Positions 16,705 through 25,276 of a stretch of DNA of 64,000 nucleotides are shown in pieces (the first letter of the stretch is position 1; every line of letters starts with the position of its first letter). The stretch spans positions 930,001 to 994,000 of the forward strand of contig NZ_CP027062.1 in the NCBI RefSeq assembly GCF_002966125.1, written 5' to 3'. The translations under genes were made by a program, and so were the position numbers. The notes beneath the pieces were generated by a model. It worked only from the letters and a program-made list of their open reading frames with translations, searched no databases and was not told where the DNA came from. The DNA is from Pukyongia salina. GTDB taxonomy: Bacteria; Bacteroidota; Bacteroidia; Flavobacteriales; Flavobacteriaceae.

Positions 16705-17169
16705 ATGATTACTTCTTCCCGTTTCGACCGCGCCATTAGAAAACTTTACATTGCCTTTCACGGTAACACCCTACATCCGGAGTGTGCCATGCAATGTGCG
16801 GTGGGAAACATTTGCGACAAAACAGATACATGGAAACATTTCTCGAATGAACACGGCACAACACATCTTAATTATGTGGGGCGAGTCCATGAAAGTTTAG
16901 GACGGAAGATCAATGGATATAGTCCTTCCGAACTGTTGATGATTGAGGCTGCTTTCCTCGATGGCTGCGGCTACGATCTTCCTCTCAGATCTAGTAATAA
17001 GAGACCAGATCTTCCATTAGATCAGGATGTACTTTTCCAGGGTTTATGCAAGGCTATTGCGGTGTTATGCGAACTGGATCACTTACCCCAATTGATGGAT
17101 GTGCACGAACTACTTAATTACCAAAGTCACGTAAAAAATGAAAACCAGGTTGAAATACAACCACTATAA
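16705..17169 (+). CDS. Cys-rich conserved protein, Bacteroidota-type
   Basis: A 154-residue soluble protein. The N-terminal part contains CAMQCAVGNIC (Cys28, Cys32, Cys38 region) after the motif RFDRAIRKLYIAFHGNTLHP, followed by NYVGRVHESLGRKINGYSPS and GCGYDL. I recall that flavobacterial homologues are often labelled subunit F of the Na+-translocating NADH-quinone reductase, but neither an FAD/NAD nor a normal 2Fe-2S ferredoxin domain is visible here, so that name looks wrong. The clustered Cys suggests a metal or cluster site. Nine bases separate it from the DinB gene, suggesting co-transcription. Confidence 0.65.
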   Translation: MITSSRFDRAIRKLYIAFHGNTLHPECAMQCAVGNICDKTDTWKHFSNEHGTTHLNYVGRVHESLGRKINGYSPSELLMIEAAFLDGCGYDLPLRSSNKRPDLPLDQDVLFQGLCKAIAVLCELDHLPQLMDVHELLNYQSHVKNENQVEIQPL

Positions 17170-17177
17170 AACAAATT

Positions 17178-17714
17178 ATGACCTTTAAAATTGATCAAGC
17201 AATTGACCTCCTGGAACGAACTCCTGAAGTTCTAAAAGCTATGTTATCCGGGCTATCTAATGACTGGACTCGTGCAAACGAAGGGGGCGATAGCTGGAGT
17301 CCTTTCGATGTGGTTGGACATTTAGTGCACGGGGAACGAACAGATTGGATCCCACGAACTTACATCATTATGAACGATAGTGACCAGAAAACCTTTCATC
17401 CTTACGATCGTTTTGCTCAATTTGAAGAGAGCAAGGGCAAGTCTCTGGAGGATCTGCTTGAGGAATTCGAATCCTTGCGAAGATCGAATCTTGAACAATT
17501 AAATGGTTTTGGCTTAACCGAATCCGACCTACAGCGAGTTGGCATTCATCCCTCGCTGGGGCCAGTAACTTTATTGAATCTGTTAAGTGCATGGGTGGTT
17601 CATGATCAAGGCCATATTGCTCAAATAAGCCGTGTCCTGGCAAAACAATACAAAGATGAAGTTGGGCCGTGGACAAAATATATGACCATTCTAAAATATA
17701 GTCCGAAAGAATGA
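17178..17714 (+). CDS. DinB family protein
   Basis: A 178-residue four-helix-bundle protein of the DinB/YfiT type. The metal-binding His triad is visible: VVGHLVHGER (first His), and the C-terminal pair in AWVVHDQGHIAQISRVLAKQ (H-x3-H). Family members bind Ni, Zn or Fe and include thiol transferases, but most are uncharacterised. Its stop overlaps the start of the MBL-fold gene (ATGA), so the genes are coupled. Confidence 0.9.
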   Translation: MTFKIDQAIDLLERTPEVLKAMLSGLSNDWTRANEGGDSWSPFDVVGHLVHGERTDWIPRTYIIMNDSDQKTFHPYDRFAQFEESKGKSLEDLLEEFESLRRSNLEQLNGFGLTESDLQRVGIHPSLGPVTLLNLLSAWVVHDQGHIAQISRVLAKQYKDEVGPWTKYMTILKYSPKE

Positions 17715-18679
17715 AGTGGTTTCGGTGCTTGCTTTTACTTTCAATGATCTTATCTTGTGAGGAGACGAATCGGGAGATTGATCCTGCAAATCCTGTGGAT
17801 GTTGGTCTGGCCAAAATATCCGAAAGTTCCCTGATAGTTCTTGGCACCATTCAGGATGGTGGATCTCCACATATTGGCTGTAAGAAAGAATGTTGTAGAA
17901 CACTCTTCGAACAACCGGATTCGAATAGGAAAGTAGTATCGCTAGGACTCATACACCAGGGAAAAACATATTTATTTGAAGCAACCCCCGATATAAGCAC
18001 CCAGGTGAAAATGTTGCAATCCCTAGCCGGATCAACTATTGAATTTCCCAACGGGATCTTTATTACCCATGCCCACATTGGTCATTATTCAGGGCTAATG
18101 TACCTGGGGAAAGAGGCTGCCGGTGCGAATGAAATTCCGGTTTACGTGATGCCTAGAATGAAACAATTTCTGGAATCGAACGGGCCGTGGAATGCTCTCG
18201 TAAATAACAAAAATATCTCTCTGAGAGGCCTCACAAATGGTGAAGGGGTTTCTTTGGCACCCCAACTCAAGGTAACTCCGTTGCAAGTTCCACACCGGGA
18301 TGAATTTTCGGAGACCGTGGGTTTTGTGATCGAATGTGAAGCAAAGAAAATATTGTTCATCCCAGACATCGACAAATGGGAGAAATGGGAATTGTCCATA
18401 ATCGACATGATTTCGGAAGTTGATCATGCGTTCATCGACGCTACTTTTTTCTATGGGGAGGAGATACAAACCCGGGATATTTCAGAAATACCACATCCAT
18501 TTATCATCGAATCTATGGCAATGTTCGATTCTTTATCAGCTTCAGAAAAAAATAAAATACATTTCATTCATTTTAATCATACCAACCCTGTATTGGATCC
18601 AGGCAGTGCGGCTTATAAGGAAGTCGTAAATAAAGGATACCATATCGCAAGTACGAACGATGTAATTAAACTGCAATAG
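17711..18679 (+). CDS. PqqB-like MBL-fold hydrolase lipoprotein
   Basis: A 322-residue protein beginning with a lipoprotein signal (MKWFRCLLLLSMILSCEET, Cys16). The remainder is a metallo-beta-lactamase fold most like PqqB: GTIQDGGSPHIGCKKECC near residues 46-62 and the metal motif ITHAHIGHYSGLMYLGKEA (HxHxGH), then FIPDIDKW, FIDATFFY and IHFNHTNP with a further His. The other genes of PQQ synthesis are absent, so it is unlikely to make PQQ; lipid anchoring also argues for an envelope hydrolase. The GSPHIGCxxxCC segment gives an extra Cys cluster typical of PqqB. Confidence 0.85.
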   Translation: MKWFRCLLLLSMILSCEETNREIDPANPVDVGLAKISESSLIVLGTIQDGGSPHIGCKKECCRTLFEQPDSNRKVVSLGLIHQGKTYLFEATPDISTQVKMLQSLAGSTIEFPNGIFITHAHIGHYSGLMYLGKEAAGANEIPVYVMPRMKQFLESNGPWNALVNNKNISLRGLTNGEGVSLAPQLKVTPLQVPHRDEFSETVGFVIECEAKKILFIPDIDKWEKWELSIIDMISEVDHAFIDATFFYGEEIQTRDISEIPHPFIIESMAMFDSLSASEKNKIHFIHFNHTNPVLDPGSAAYKEVVNKGYHIASTNDVIKLQ

Positions 18680-18724
18680 GTAACGACCAATCCTGAACCT
18701 ATCCTAATTTGTAAAACCAAAACT

Positions 18725-19432
18725 ATGAAACCCGACTTCACAAACTTAAAAGCATTATATATTAACTGTACTTTGAAGAAAACGCCGCGAATAAGTCACA
18801 CGCAAGGCCTGATGAATCTTTCCGCTAATATTATGAAAAAGGAAGGGGTTGATGTTGAACATATACGTTTTGTAGATCACAATGTGGCTTTTGGTGTTTA
18901 TCATGACATGACCGAACAAGGAGTTTCCCAGGACGAATGGCCAGAATTATGGAAAAAAGTAGACGCGGCCGATATTCTAATTATTGGTTCGCCTATTTGG
19001 CTGGGTGAAAAGTCCTCCGTCGCGACTTTGTTGATCGAACGCTTGTATGGAGAAAGTGGCAGAAGAAATGAAGAAGGCCAATATTATTTCTACGGAAAAG
19101 CAGGTGGATGTCTCATCACAGGGAACGAAGACGGAGTAAAACATTGTTCAATGAGTATTTTATACGCATTACAGCATATAGGCTACAGCATTCCTCCTCA
19201 GGCTGATGCGGGGTGGATAGGTGAAGTAGGGCCCGGTCCCAGTTACCTAGATGAGGAAAGCGACGCGAGAAATAACGATTTTACAAACAGGAACACCACA
19301 TTTATGACCTACAACCTGCTTCATCTTGCGTCTATGCTGAAAAAGAACAACGGTTACTATTCTTATGGAAACTCCCGAGGTGACTGGGATGATGGTAGCC
19401 GATGGAATTTCGAAAACCCGGAATATAGATAG
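18725..19432 (+). CDS. Flavodoxin-family NAD(P)H-dependent oxidoreductase
   Basis: A 235-residue protein of the flavodoxin-like/NADPH-dependent FMN reductase fold. The first strand and phosphate loop are LKALYINCTLKKTPRISHTQ, then ADILIIGSPIWLGEKSSVAT, the FMN-binding second loop, and GKAGGCLITGNEDGVKH, the third. It binds FMN by homology; the electron acceptor (quinone, azo or metal) is unknown. It follows the MBL-fold gene by 45 bases and ends before a strong terminator. Confidence 0.87.
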   Translation: MKPDFTNLKALYINCTLKKTPRISHTQGLMNLSANIMKKEGVDVEHIRFVDHNVAFGVYHDMTEQGVSQDEWPELWKKVDAADILIIGSPIWLGEKSSVATLLIERLYGESGRRNEEGQYYFYGKAGGCLITGNEDGVKHCSMSILYALQHIGYSIPPQADAGWIGEVGPGPSYLDEESDARNNDFTNRNTTFMTYNLLHLASMLKKNNGYYSYGNSRGDWDDGSRWNFENPEYR

Positions 19433-19456
19433 CTGGTCAAATACAAAAAAAAGATA

Positions 19457-19484
19457 AAAGCGAGGGACATGTCCCTCGCTTTTT
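19457..19484. terminator. Strong intrinsic terminator
   Basis: A perfect 28-bp palindrome: AAAAGCGAGGGACA pairs with TGTCCCTCGCTTTT, with a T-run following. It terminates the flavodoxin-family gene and is symmetrical enough to function in both directions. Confidence 0.9.
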
Positions 19485-19671
19485 AATTTCAGTGAAAGTA
19501 GATATCCTCCTAAATCCTGTCACTGAATCATCATCAACTACTCCTGTTGGACAAGTGTAAACAACAATGGTTTAATTCGAGGTATGAATTCTGGTAATCT
19601 TTAACAATCTATATTTTCATAGAGGCCGGGATGTTGCATTAGCAGTAGTTTTACAAAAAACCATCGAAGTC

Positions 19672-20127
19672 ATGAAAAAGATTTTCCTTTTAACACTAGC
19701 TATTTCTTTACCCTTGATGGGGTGTCCTAAGAAACCGGTTATTGGCGAGGTAACCAAAAAGGTGCAGCAGCTTGAAATTCCCGGAGCCGATGTAGATTTT
19801 AAAAACATGATGATAGGGGTGGCGATGGAGATCGACGGCTGTACGCTACAACCGGAAGATTGTGAAAACCTTATCGATCCATGGAAGTCTGGAATGTTAC
19901 TTACGCTTCAAAAACAGATCGAATTCATTAAAAACGATGAGAAACGTGCCGAAGTTCAATTAAAAATGGCCCAATGGGAACGTGCTATGCTCGACGGAGA
20001 GGGTGGTGATCTGCTAACCTACAGCAACACTTTTTCAACTTTCTCATATCATCCGGGATACGGTTTGGAGAACATCAAAAAACGAATGGAGAAATACATC
20101 GCAGTACTTAGTAAATCCACATATTAG
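19672..20127 (+). CDS. Lipoprotein of unknown function
   Basis: A 151-residue lipoprotein: signal peptide MKKIFLLTLAISLPLMGCPK with the lipobox LMGC (Cys18), then a mostly helical mature part with a Cys pair (GCTLQPEDCE) likely to form a disulfide in the periplasm. I recognise no family. Its stop lies one base from the end of the minus-strand acyltransferase gene, and the two are convergent, so they are not in one unit. Confidence 0.7.
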   Translation: MKKIFLLTLAISLPLMGCPKKPVIGEVTKKVQQLEIPGADVDFKNMMIGVAMEIDGCTLQPEDCENLIDPWKSGMLLTLQKQIEFIKNDEKRAEVQLKMAQWERAMLDGEGGDLLTYSNTFSTFSYHPGYGLENIKKRMEKYIAVLSKSTY

Positions 20128-20128
20128 A

Positions 20129-21940
20129 TTATTCTTCTTCCTCTTTACTAAGGTACTTTTTCTCCAGCTCTGCCTGAAACTCTTCCATTACGGGTTTCAC
20201 TGTACTTTCCGGAAGATCGGCAATGCGTATATACATGAGTCCGTCTACCGCATTATTGAATAAAGGGTCTACATTAAAGGCGACCACCTTGGCGTTCTGC
20301 TTGATATATTTTTTGATGAGTACGGGAAGTCTAAGACTACCGGGCTCTACCTCATCGATGAGTTTGTCGAACTTGTTGAGGTCGGCCTCTGTCTCATCGA
20401 AAATAAAATCTTTGTCGGCATCTTTTAATTTAACCTTGAATTCCTTTTTCGGATTGATATACTGCGCGACATACGGATCGTAATAATTGGATTTCATGAA
20501 TTCGATCATGAGGGACTTGGAGAATTCAGAAAATTTGTTGCTTATGCTTACTCCCCCAATAAGAAACTTGTGCTCGGGAAATCTCAATGTGGTATGCACG
20601 ATTCCTTTCCATAGCAAGAATAAAGGCATAGGCCGCTGTTGATAGTCTTTAATGATGAATGCCCTTCCCATCTCAATGGATTGTTCCATCATCGGGTATA
20701 GTTCAGGCTCGAACCTAAACAGATCCTGGAGATAGAATCCATCGATCCCATACTGTGGAAAAATTCTCGAACCTAATCCCATCCTATAGGCGCCAACCAG
20801 TTTTTTGGCGTCCCCGTCCCACAGGAACATATGGTGGTAATAGCTGTCGAATTTGTCAAGATCGGTTGCGTTATTAGTCCCTTCCCCAACTTCTCTAAAA
20901 GTGATCTCGCGCAATCGGCCAATTTCCTGAAGTGTATTGGGTATATATTGAGCCGGCGCCAGAAAGACCTCGTAATTCTTACTTATCAGGAGTCGTTTGT
21001 CATCCTTTCTTAGTAATTCGATCTCTGTTTCCATCATCTCGGTGGAGACAGCTCCGGCAATTTTTTTAGGTGCCTTCGGAATTTTTAATGTCTTCGGAAT
21101 ATTCTCGAGTAATTTTTTCTTCTGAAATGGATTTGCGAGGACATAGGTTTTTTTCCGAAGGAATTCAGTGAATTCTTCAAGAGTCTCATGCTCCTGCTGA
21201 TCTGCCACCGAAATAGGATTACCAATACGCACTTTGATCAATCTTTCCTTTTGAGTAAGCAGTTCCGAAGGTAATTTAGCCGTGCGAAAAGTATCGTTAA
21301 GTTTTGCCAATCGATAAAACATTTTACTGTTCTTGGCGTGAAAATAAATTGGTAAAACGGGTACTTCGGCTTTTTTAATAAGTTTCATAGCTGCCACTTC
21401 CCATGGTTTGTCAACAACCAGTCTGCCGTCCCGATAGGTAGAAACTTCTCCTGCCGGAAAGATCCCAAGAGGGTGGCCTTCTTTCATATGTGAAAGTGCA
21501 TTTTTAAACCCGAGTACACTGGATTTTACATCTTTTCGATCTTCGAACGGATTTACAGGCATCACATACGGTTTTAGCGGCTCGATGCGATGTAATAAAA
21601 AGTTTGCGATGATCTTGAAATCTGAACGATGTTCTAAAAGTAATTTAAGTAATAATATACCATCTATTCCACCCAGCGGATGGTTACTTATGGTAATGAA
21701 GGTCCCCGATTTTGGGATACGTTTCAGGTCTTCTTCGGGAATTTCGAAATTGATCTCAAATTCATCCAGCAGGGCATTTATAAATTCTAGGTCGCTAAGA
21801 TGTTTGTTGCGATCATAGATCTTATTCATGGTATCTATCTTGAGCAACTTCATTAACGACCAGCCCATGAAAGTGCCAATAAAGCCGAATTTATCGACAT
21901 TAATAGCGCTGGCCACTTCTTTGGCATTTACTAATCCCAT
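20129..21940 (-). CDS. OlsF-like bifunctional acyltransferase (ornithine/amino-acid lipid synthesis)
   Basis: A 603-residue two-domain protein. The N-terminal half is a PlsC-type O-acyltransferase with FITISNHPLGGIDG (His87) and GIFPAGEVSTYRDGR (the FPEG equivalent). The C-terminal half (about 300-600) is an OlsB-like GNAT-fold N-acyltransferase (REITFREVGEGTNNATDLDK; LVGAYRMGLGSRIF; SIEMGRAFIIKDYQQRPMPL). This order and the length fit OlsF, which makes ornithine lipids in Serratia and Flavobacterium: the GNAT-like part N-acylates the amino acid with a 3-hydroxy acyl chain and the PlsC-like part adds the second acyl chain. Note that the usual H-x4-D is H-x5-D here. The enzyme is membrane-associated; the amino acid could be ornithine or another. 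Confidence 0.82.
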   Translation of the reverse strand: MGLVNAKEVASAINVDKFGFIGTFMGWSLMKLLKIDTMNKIYDRNKHLSDLEFINALLDEFEINFEIPEEDLKRIPKSGTFITISNHPLGGIDGILLLKLLLEHRSDFKIIANFLLHRIEPLKPYVMPVNPFEDRKDVKSSVLGFKNALSHMKEGHPLGIFPAGEVSTYRDGRLVVDKPWEVAAMKLIKKAEVPVLPIYFHAKNSKMFYRLAKLNDTFRTAKLPSELLTQKERLIKVRIGNPISVADQQEHETLEEFTEFLRKKTYVLANPFQKKKLLENIPKTLKIPKAPKKIAGAVSTEMMETEIELLRKDDKRLLISKNYEVFLAPAQYIPNTLQEIGRLREITFREVGEGTNNATDLDKFDSYYHHMFLWDGDAKKLVGAYRMGLGSRIFPQYGIDGFYLQDLFRFEPELYPMMEQSIEMGRAFIIKDYQQRPMPLFLLWKGIVHTTLRFPEHKFLIGGVSISNKFSEFSKSLMIEFMKSNYYDPYVAQYINPKKEFKVKLKDADKDFIFDETEADLNKFDKLIDEVEPGSLRLPVLIKKYIKQNAKVVAFNVDPLFNNAVDGLMYIRIADLPESTVKPVMEEFQAELEKKYLSKEEEE

Positions 21941-22009
21941 GGGTTTTGGTTGTTTATACGTGCTACAGTTTCCTTAGCTGTAAACACAAATATAGCGAAA
22001 CGCTATTAG

Positions 22010-23266
22010 TTATTCTTTTATCACGATCTGCACTGTATCATGGATTTCCTGTTTTAACAGCACGGTTTTATTCTCCATTAATGCGTCGATCTCGGAAGGT
22101 TTGGCATGCCGAACCGTATAAAGGGTAACCCCGTCATTACAGCTCACTTTAAATCGTTCTTTCAATCGAGCCAGCAGATCATCCAGCCGGTTAAATTTAT
22201 TATCCACACATACCGAAAAGCTTATGGCAGAATTCTGAATAAGCTCAACTTTCATTTTAAACTCATGCAGCCATCGGAAGATGTCGCTAATATTATCTTC
22301 CATCATAAAACTGAAATCCAGAGAAGAGAGCGAGATCAAAACCTGGTCTCGTTTTAGGATGAAACAGGAGGTGTCCGGATTGAGTGCAACACCCTTTCCC
22401 ACGCAGGTGCCTGCATTTTCAGGATTTAAAAAGGATTTTACAAACAATGGTATCTCCTTTCGTTGAAGAGGCTGAAGGGTTTTTGGGTGAATTACAGAGG
22501 CCCCGTAGAATGCCAGTTCAATTGCTTCGGTATAGGAGATGTTATGTAAAAGGCGCGTATTGCCAAAATACCTTGGGTCGGCATTTAATACTCCCGGAAC
22601 ATCTTTCCAAATTGTCACGCTATCGGCATTGAGGCAATAAGCAAAAATAGCGGCAGTGTAGTCACTTCCCTCCCGCCCCAAAGTGGTAGAAAAATTATTT
22701 TCCAGATCCGAACCAAGAAATCCCTGAGTTATGGTGATCCCCTTAACACTCACATTCTCGGTGATCCGTTGTTGTGTTTTCTCCCAATCTACTTTAGCAT
22801 CCCTGAAATTAGCATCGGTAACAATACAGCTTCTCACGTCCAGCCAGCTGTTGTTAAGCCCTTCATCCTGAAGAAAAGCAGAGACTATGGTAGTAGAGAT
22901 CAATTCTCCATAACAAACCACCTGGTCGTATACATAAGCGTGTTTTTGAGATCGGTTGGTCTCCAGGAAATTCTCCAGTTTCGCATAAAATTTTCTAACC
23001 TCGTTATATACAGGATGGGATTGATTAGAAAATAATTTCAACATTATATTGTGATGATACTCTCTAAATTCCATAATCTGTGAACCCAGATCATCATTCT
23101 TACCCAGGTAGGAGCTAACGATCCCTTCCAGGTGATTGGTCATCTTCCCCATAGCCGAGACCACTACAATGAGATTGGTCTCTCCGCTGATATCTATTAT
23201 TTTTTTTAGGTTCCGAACTCCTTCGGCGTCTTTAACAGAGGCGCCTCCAAATTTAAATACTTTCAT
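22010..23266 (-). CDS. Aspartate kinase (monofunctional)
   Basis: A 418-residue cytoplasmic kinase that phosphorylates L-aspartate, the first step to lysine, threonine and methionine. The N-terminal KFGGASVKDAEGVRNLKKI is the aspartokinase signature; TTLGREGSDYTAAIFAYCLN and VTIWKDVPGVLNADPR complete the substrate/ATP site. The C-terminal 120 residues correspond to ACT domains (ISLSSLDFSFMMEDNISDIF), which carry feedback regulation. It is short compared with two-ACT versions of about 450. It ends 2 bases from the GNAT gene, which precedes it in the same direction. Confidence 0.93.
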   Translation of the reverse strand: MKVFKFGGASVKDAEGVRNLKKIIDISGETNLIVVVSAMGKMTNHLEGIVSSYLGKNDDLGSQIMEFREYHHNIMLKLFSNQSHPVYNEVRKFYAKLENFLETNRSQKHAYVYDQVVCYGELISTTIVSAFLQDEGLNNSWLDVRSCIVTDANFRDAKVDWEKTQQRITENVSVKGITITQGFLGSDLENNFSTTLGREGSDYTAAIFAYCLNADSVTIWKDVPGVLNADPRYFGNTRLLHNISYTEAIELAFYGASVIHPKTLQPLQRKEIPLFVKSFLNPENAGTCVGKGVALNPDTSCFILKRDQVLISLSSLDFSFMMEDNISDIFRWLHEFKMKVELIQNSAISFSVCVDNKFNRLDDLLARLKERFKVSCNDGVTLYTVRHAKPSEIDALMENKTVLLKQEIHDTVQIVIKE

Positions 23267-23268
23267 AG

Positions 23269-23745
23269 TTAATTACCGATATATGCTTTCAAGGCAGGTT
23301 CTTCCATCTCTACCTGCCACCAATTACTTAAAATGGTTGCCCCACTGCGTTCGTAAAATTCGATCGCCGGCTTATTCCAATCCAGCACCACCCAATTTAC
23401 CCGTTTCACACCCTGATCGAGTGCGAATTTCAGTACCCGACGATATAGTGCCTGGCCCACACCTTTCCCTCGCATTTCTTCGGTGACAATGAGATCTTCC
23501 AGATGAACTGTTTTTCCTTTCCAAGTGGAGAACCGGAAATAGATCAGCGCCATTCCTACGATATTCTGTTCAACTTCAGCAACAAAACAGTCGAACTGTT
23601 TGTGTTCACCAAATCCGGCGTCTTCAAGTTCATTACGAGTCACTTCAACAGCGTTGGGTTCTTTTTCGAACTCGGCCAATTCTTTTATAAGTTGCAGCAC
23701 CGAAGACATATCTTCACGAACTGCATTTCTAATTACAATTTCCAT
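23269..23745 (-). CDS. GNAT N-acetyltransferase (SAT1-like)
   Basis: A 158-residue acetyltransferase. GNAT motifs: IRNAVREDMSSVLQLIKELA at the start, VHLEDLIVTEEMRGKGVGQA (the acetyl-CoA pyrophosphate loop, RGKGVG) and VVLDWNKPAIEFYERSGA. The spacing and FYERSGAT ending resemble diamine (spermidine/thialysine) acetyltransferases, so an amine or amino acid is a possible substrate, but this is not certain. It precedes the aspartate kinase gene by 2 bases and shares a divergent promoter region with fbp. Confidence 0.88.
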   Translation of the reverse strand: MEIVIRNAVREDMSSVLQLIKELAEFEKEPNAVEVTRNELEDAGFGEHKQFDCFVAEVEQNIVGMALIYFRFSTWKGKTVHLEDLIVTEEMRGKGVGQALYRRVLKFALDQGVKRVNWVVLDWNKPAIEFYERSGATILSNWWQVEMEEPALKAYIGN

Positions 23746-23761
23746 GGGTAGAGTTTACCGA

Positions 23762-23799
23762 CAAATATCGGTTCAATTTTCCAAAAATCACGATATTTG
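23762..23799. promoter_or_regulatory. Symmetric divergent promoter region, GNAT/fbp
   Basis: CAAATATCG at 23762-23770 and its exact reverse complement CGATATTTG at 23791-23799 lie 20 bases apart. Each resembles the -7 element TAnnTTTG with one mismatch (GATATTTG), facing outwards to the GNAT gene and fbp. They may be two promoters or a dyad operator; the -33 elements are not clear. Confidence 0.4.
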
Positions 23800-23826
23800 C
23801 CCTAAATCTGCAACACCTTAACCGCA

Positions 23827-24831
23827 ATGCGCCATAAAAACCAGACCCTCGGGGAATTTATTATTGAAAATCAAGAAGAGTTCAAGTATTCCTCGGGAGA
23901 ATTATCCCGTCTTATAAATTCGATAAGGCTGGCGGCCAAAGTGGTGAACCACGAAGTTAACAAAGCCGGCCTGGTGGATATACTGGGAGCGGCGGGTGAG
24001 ACAAATGTTCAGGGCGAGAGCCAGCAGAAACTCGACGTTTACGCCAATGAAGCATTTATAAAAACCCTTACCAACCGGGAGATCGTATGTGGGATCGCCA
24101 GCGAAGAAGAGGACCATTTCATTACAATAAAAGGCAGGAACCAGAATAATGATAACAAATACGTGGTTTTAATAGACCCATTGGACGGTTCTTCCAATAT
24201 AGATGTGAACGTTTCTGTGGGGACTATTTTTTCCATTTACAGACGGGTCACACCTTCTGGCACCCCCGTAACCCTGGAGGATTTTTTACAACCCGGGAAT
24301 AAGCAGGTAGCTGCCGGATATATAATCTACGGAACTTCTACCATGATAGTTTATACCACGGGGCACGGTGTAAATGGCTTCACCCTTAATCCTGCTATAG
24401 GGACTTATTACCATTCTCATCCTAATATGCAATTCCCGGAAGACGGTACCATTTATTCGGTGAACGAAGGAAACTATGTGCATTTTCCTCAGGGAGTGAA
24501 GGATTATATTAAGTATTGCCAGCGAGAAGAAGGTGATCGTCCTTACACTTCGCGCTATATCGGGTCACTTGTGTCCGATTTTCATAGAAATATGATAAAA
24601 GGAGGGATTTATATTTATCCCAACACCGCTAAAAATCCGGATGGTAAACTAAGGTTATTATACGAATGTAACCCTATGGCTTTTATAGCCGAGCAAGCTG
24701 GTGGTTTAGCAAGTAATGGTTTTACCCGAATCCTGGACATTCAGCCTACCGAATTACATCAAAGAGTTCCATTTATCTGTGGAAGCAGAAACATGGTACT
24801 GAAAGCCGAAGAGTTTATGCAAAATGCATAA
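23827..24831 (+). CDS. fbp: Class I fructose-1,6-bisphosphatase
   Basis: A 334-residue gluconeogenic enzyme converting fructose 1,6-bisphosphate to fructose 6-phosphate with Mg2+. Motifs: ASEEEDHF and [20 protein letters not shown], which hold the metal ligands (Glu, Asp, Asp), and [20 protein letters not shown] with the substrate-binding GKLRLLYE and the third metal Glu. Length and start ([12 protein letters not shown]) are typical for the class I enzyme. It stands alone, divergent from the GNAT gene. Confidence 0.97.
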   Translation: MRHKNQTLGEFIIENQEEFKYSSGELSRLINSIRLAAKVVNHEVNKAGLVDILGAAGETNVQGESQQKLDVYANEAFIKTLTNREIVCGIASEEEDHFITIKGRNQNNDNKYVVLIDPLDGSSNIDVNVSVGTIFSIYRRVTPSGTPVTLEDFLQPGNKQVAAGYIIYGTSTMIVYTTGHGVNGFTLNPAIGTYYHSHPNMQFPEDGTIYSVNEGNYVHFPQGVKDYIKYCQREEGDRPYTSRYIGSLVSDFHRNMIKGGIYIYPNTAKNPDGKLRLLYECNPMAFIAEQAGGLASNGFTRILDIQPTELHQRVPFICGSRNMVLKAEEFMQNA

Positions 24832-24899
24832 AGTGTAAAATTTCCGGCTTTTGTTAACATTTTTCTTAAATTTAGCTAAATCTTTAACACTAGCGCGTC

Positions 24900-25250
24900 A
24901 TGGCGAAAAAAACTACACCAAAAGATAACACAGGAAATATAGATTCTTCGTCAAAGATAGAGGCTATAAAAAATCTCATTTTTGGGGAGAATATCGAGCA
25001 ATACGATAGTGAATTCACAACTTTAAAGAAAGACCTCGAAAAAAAGAAAAAGGACCTTCAGGCGTATATCGATGAAGTTCGAGAAGAGCTGATGCAGTCT
25101 ATTGATTCGCTAAGCACAGATGTTAATATCCGCATCACAGATCTTGAAGATTCCTTCAACGCCAGGGCTGAGGCGCTTTCAGAAGAAAAGGTCGATCGTA
25201 AAGAACTAGGGAAACTGCTTATTAGCCTAGGTGAAAAGATTAGCTCTTAA
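24900..25250 (+). CDS. Coiled-coil protein of the GTPase/kinase cassette
   Basis: A 116-residue protein. After a basic, disordered N-terminus (MAKKTTPKDNTGN) comes NLIFGENIEQYDSEFTTLKK and a long heptad-rich coiled coil (DLEKKKKDLQAYIDEVREEL). It has no membrane segment. Family not recognised. The gene starts the cluster of four genes (this, the longin-like protein, the Ras-like GTPase and the histidine kinase) and precedes the second by 26 bases. The segment IFGENIEQYDSEF resembles the start of coiled-coil partners of OmpA/longin proteins in other bacteria. Confidence 0.65.
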   Translation: MAKKTTPKDNTGNIDSSSKIEAIKNLIFGENIEQYDSEFTTLKKDLEKKKKDLQAYIDEVREELMQSIDSLSTDVNIRITDLEDSFNARAEALSEEKVDRKELGKLLISLGEKISS

Positions 25251-25276
25251 CACCAATTAATACTTATTTAATACCA

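Noticed and set aside
18568-18600. Possible duplicated MBL active site near the end of the PqqB-like gene
   Set aside because: The HFNHTNP segment is the normal C-terminal metal His of the fold, not a second site.
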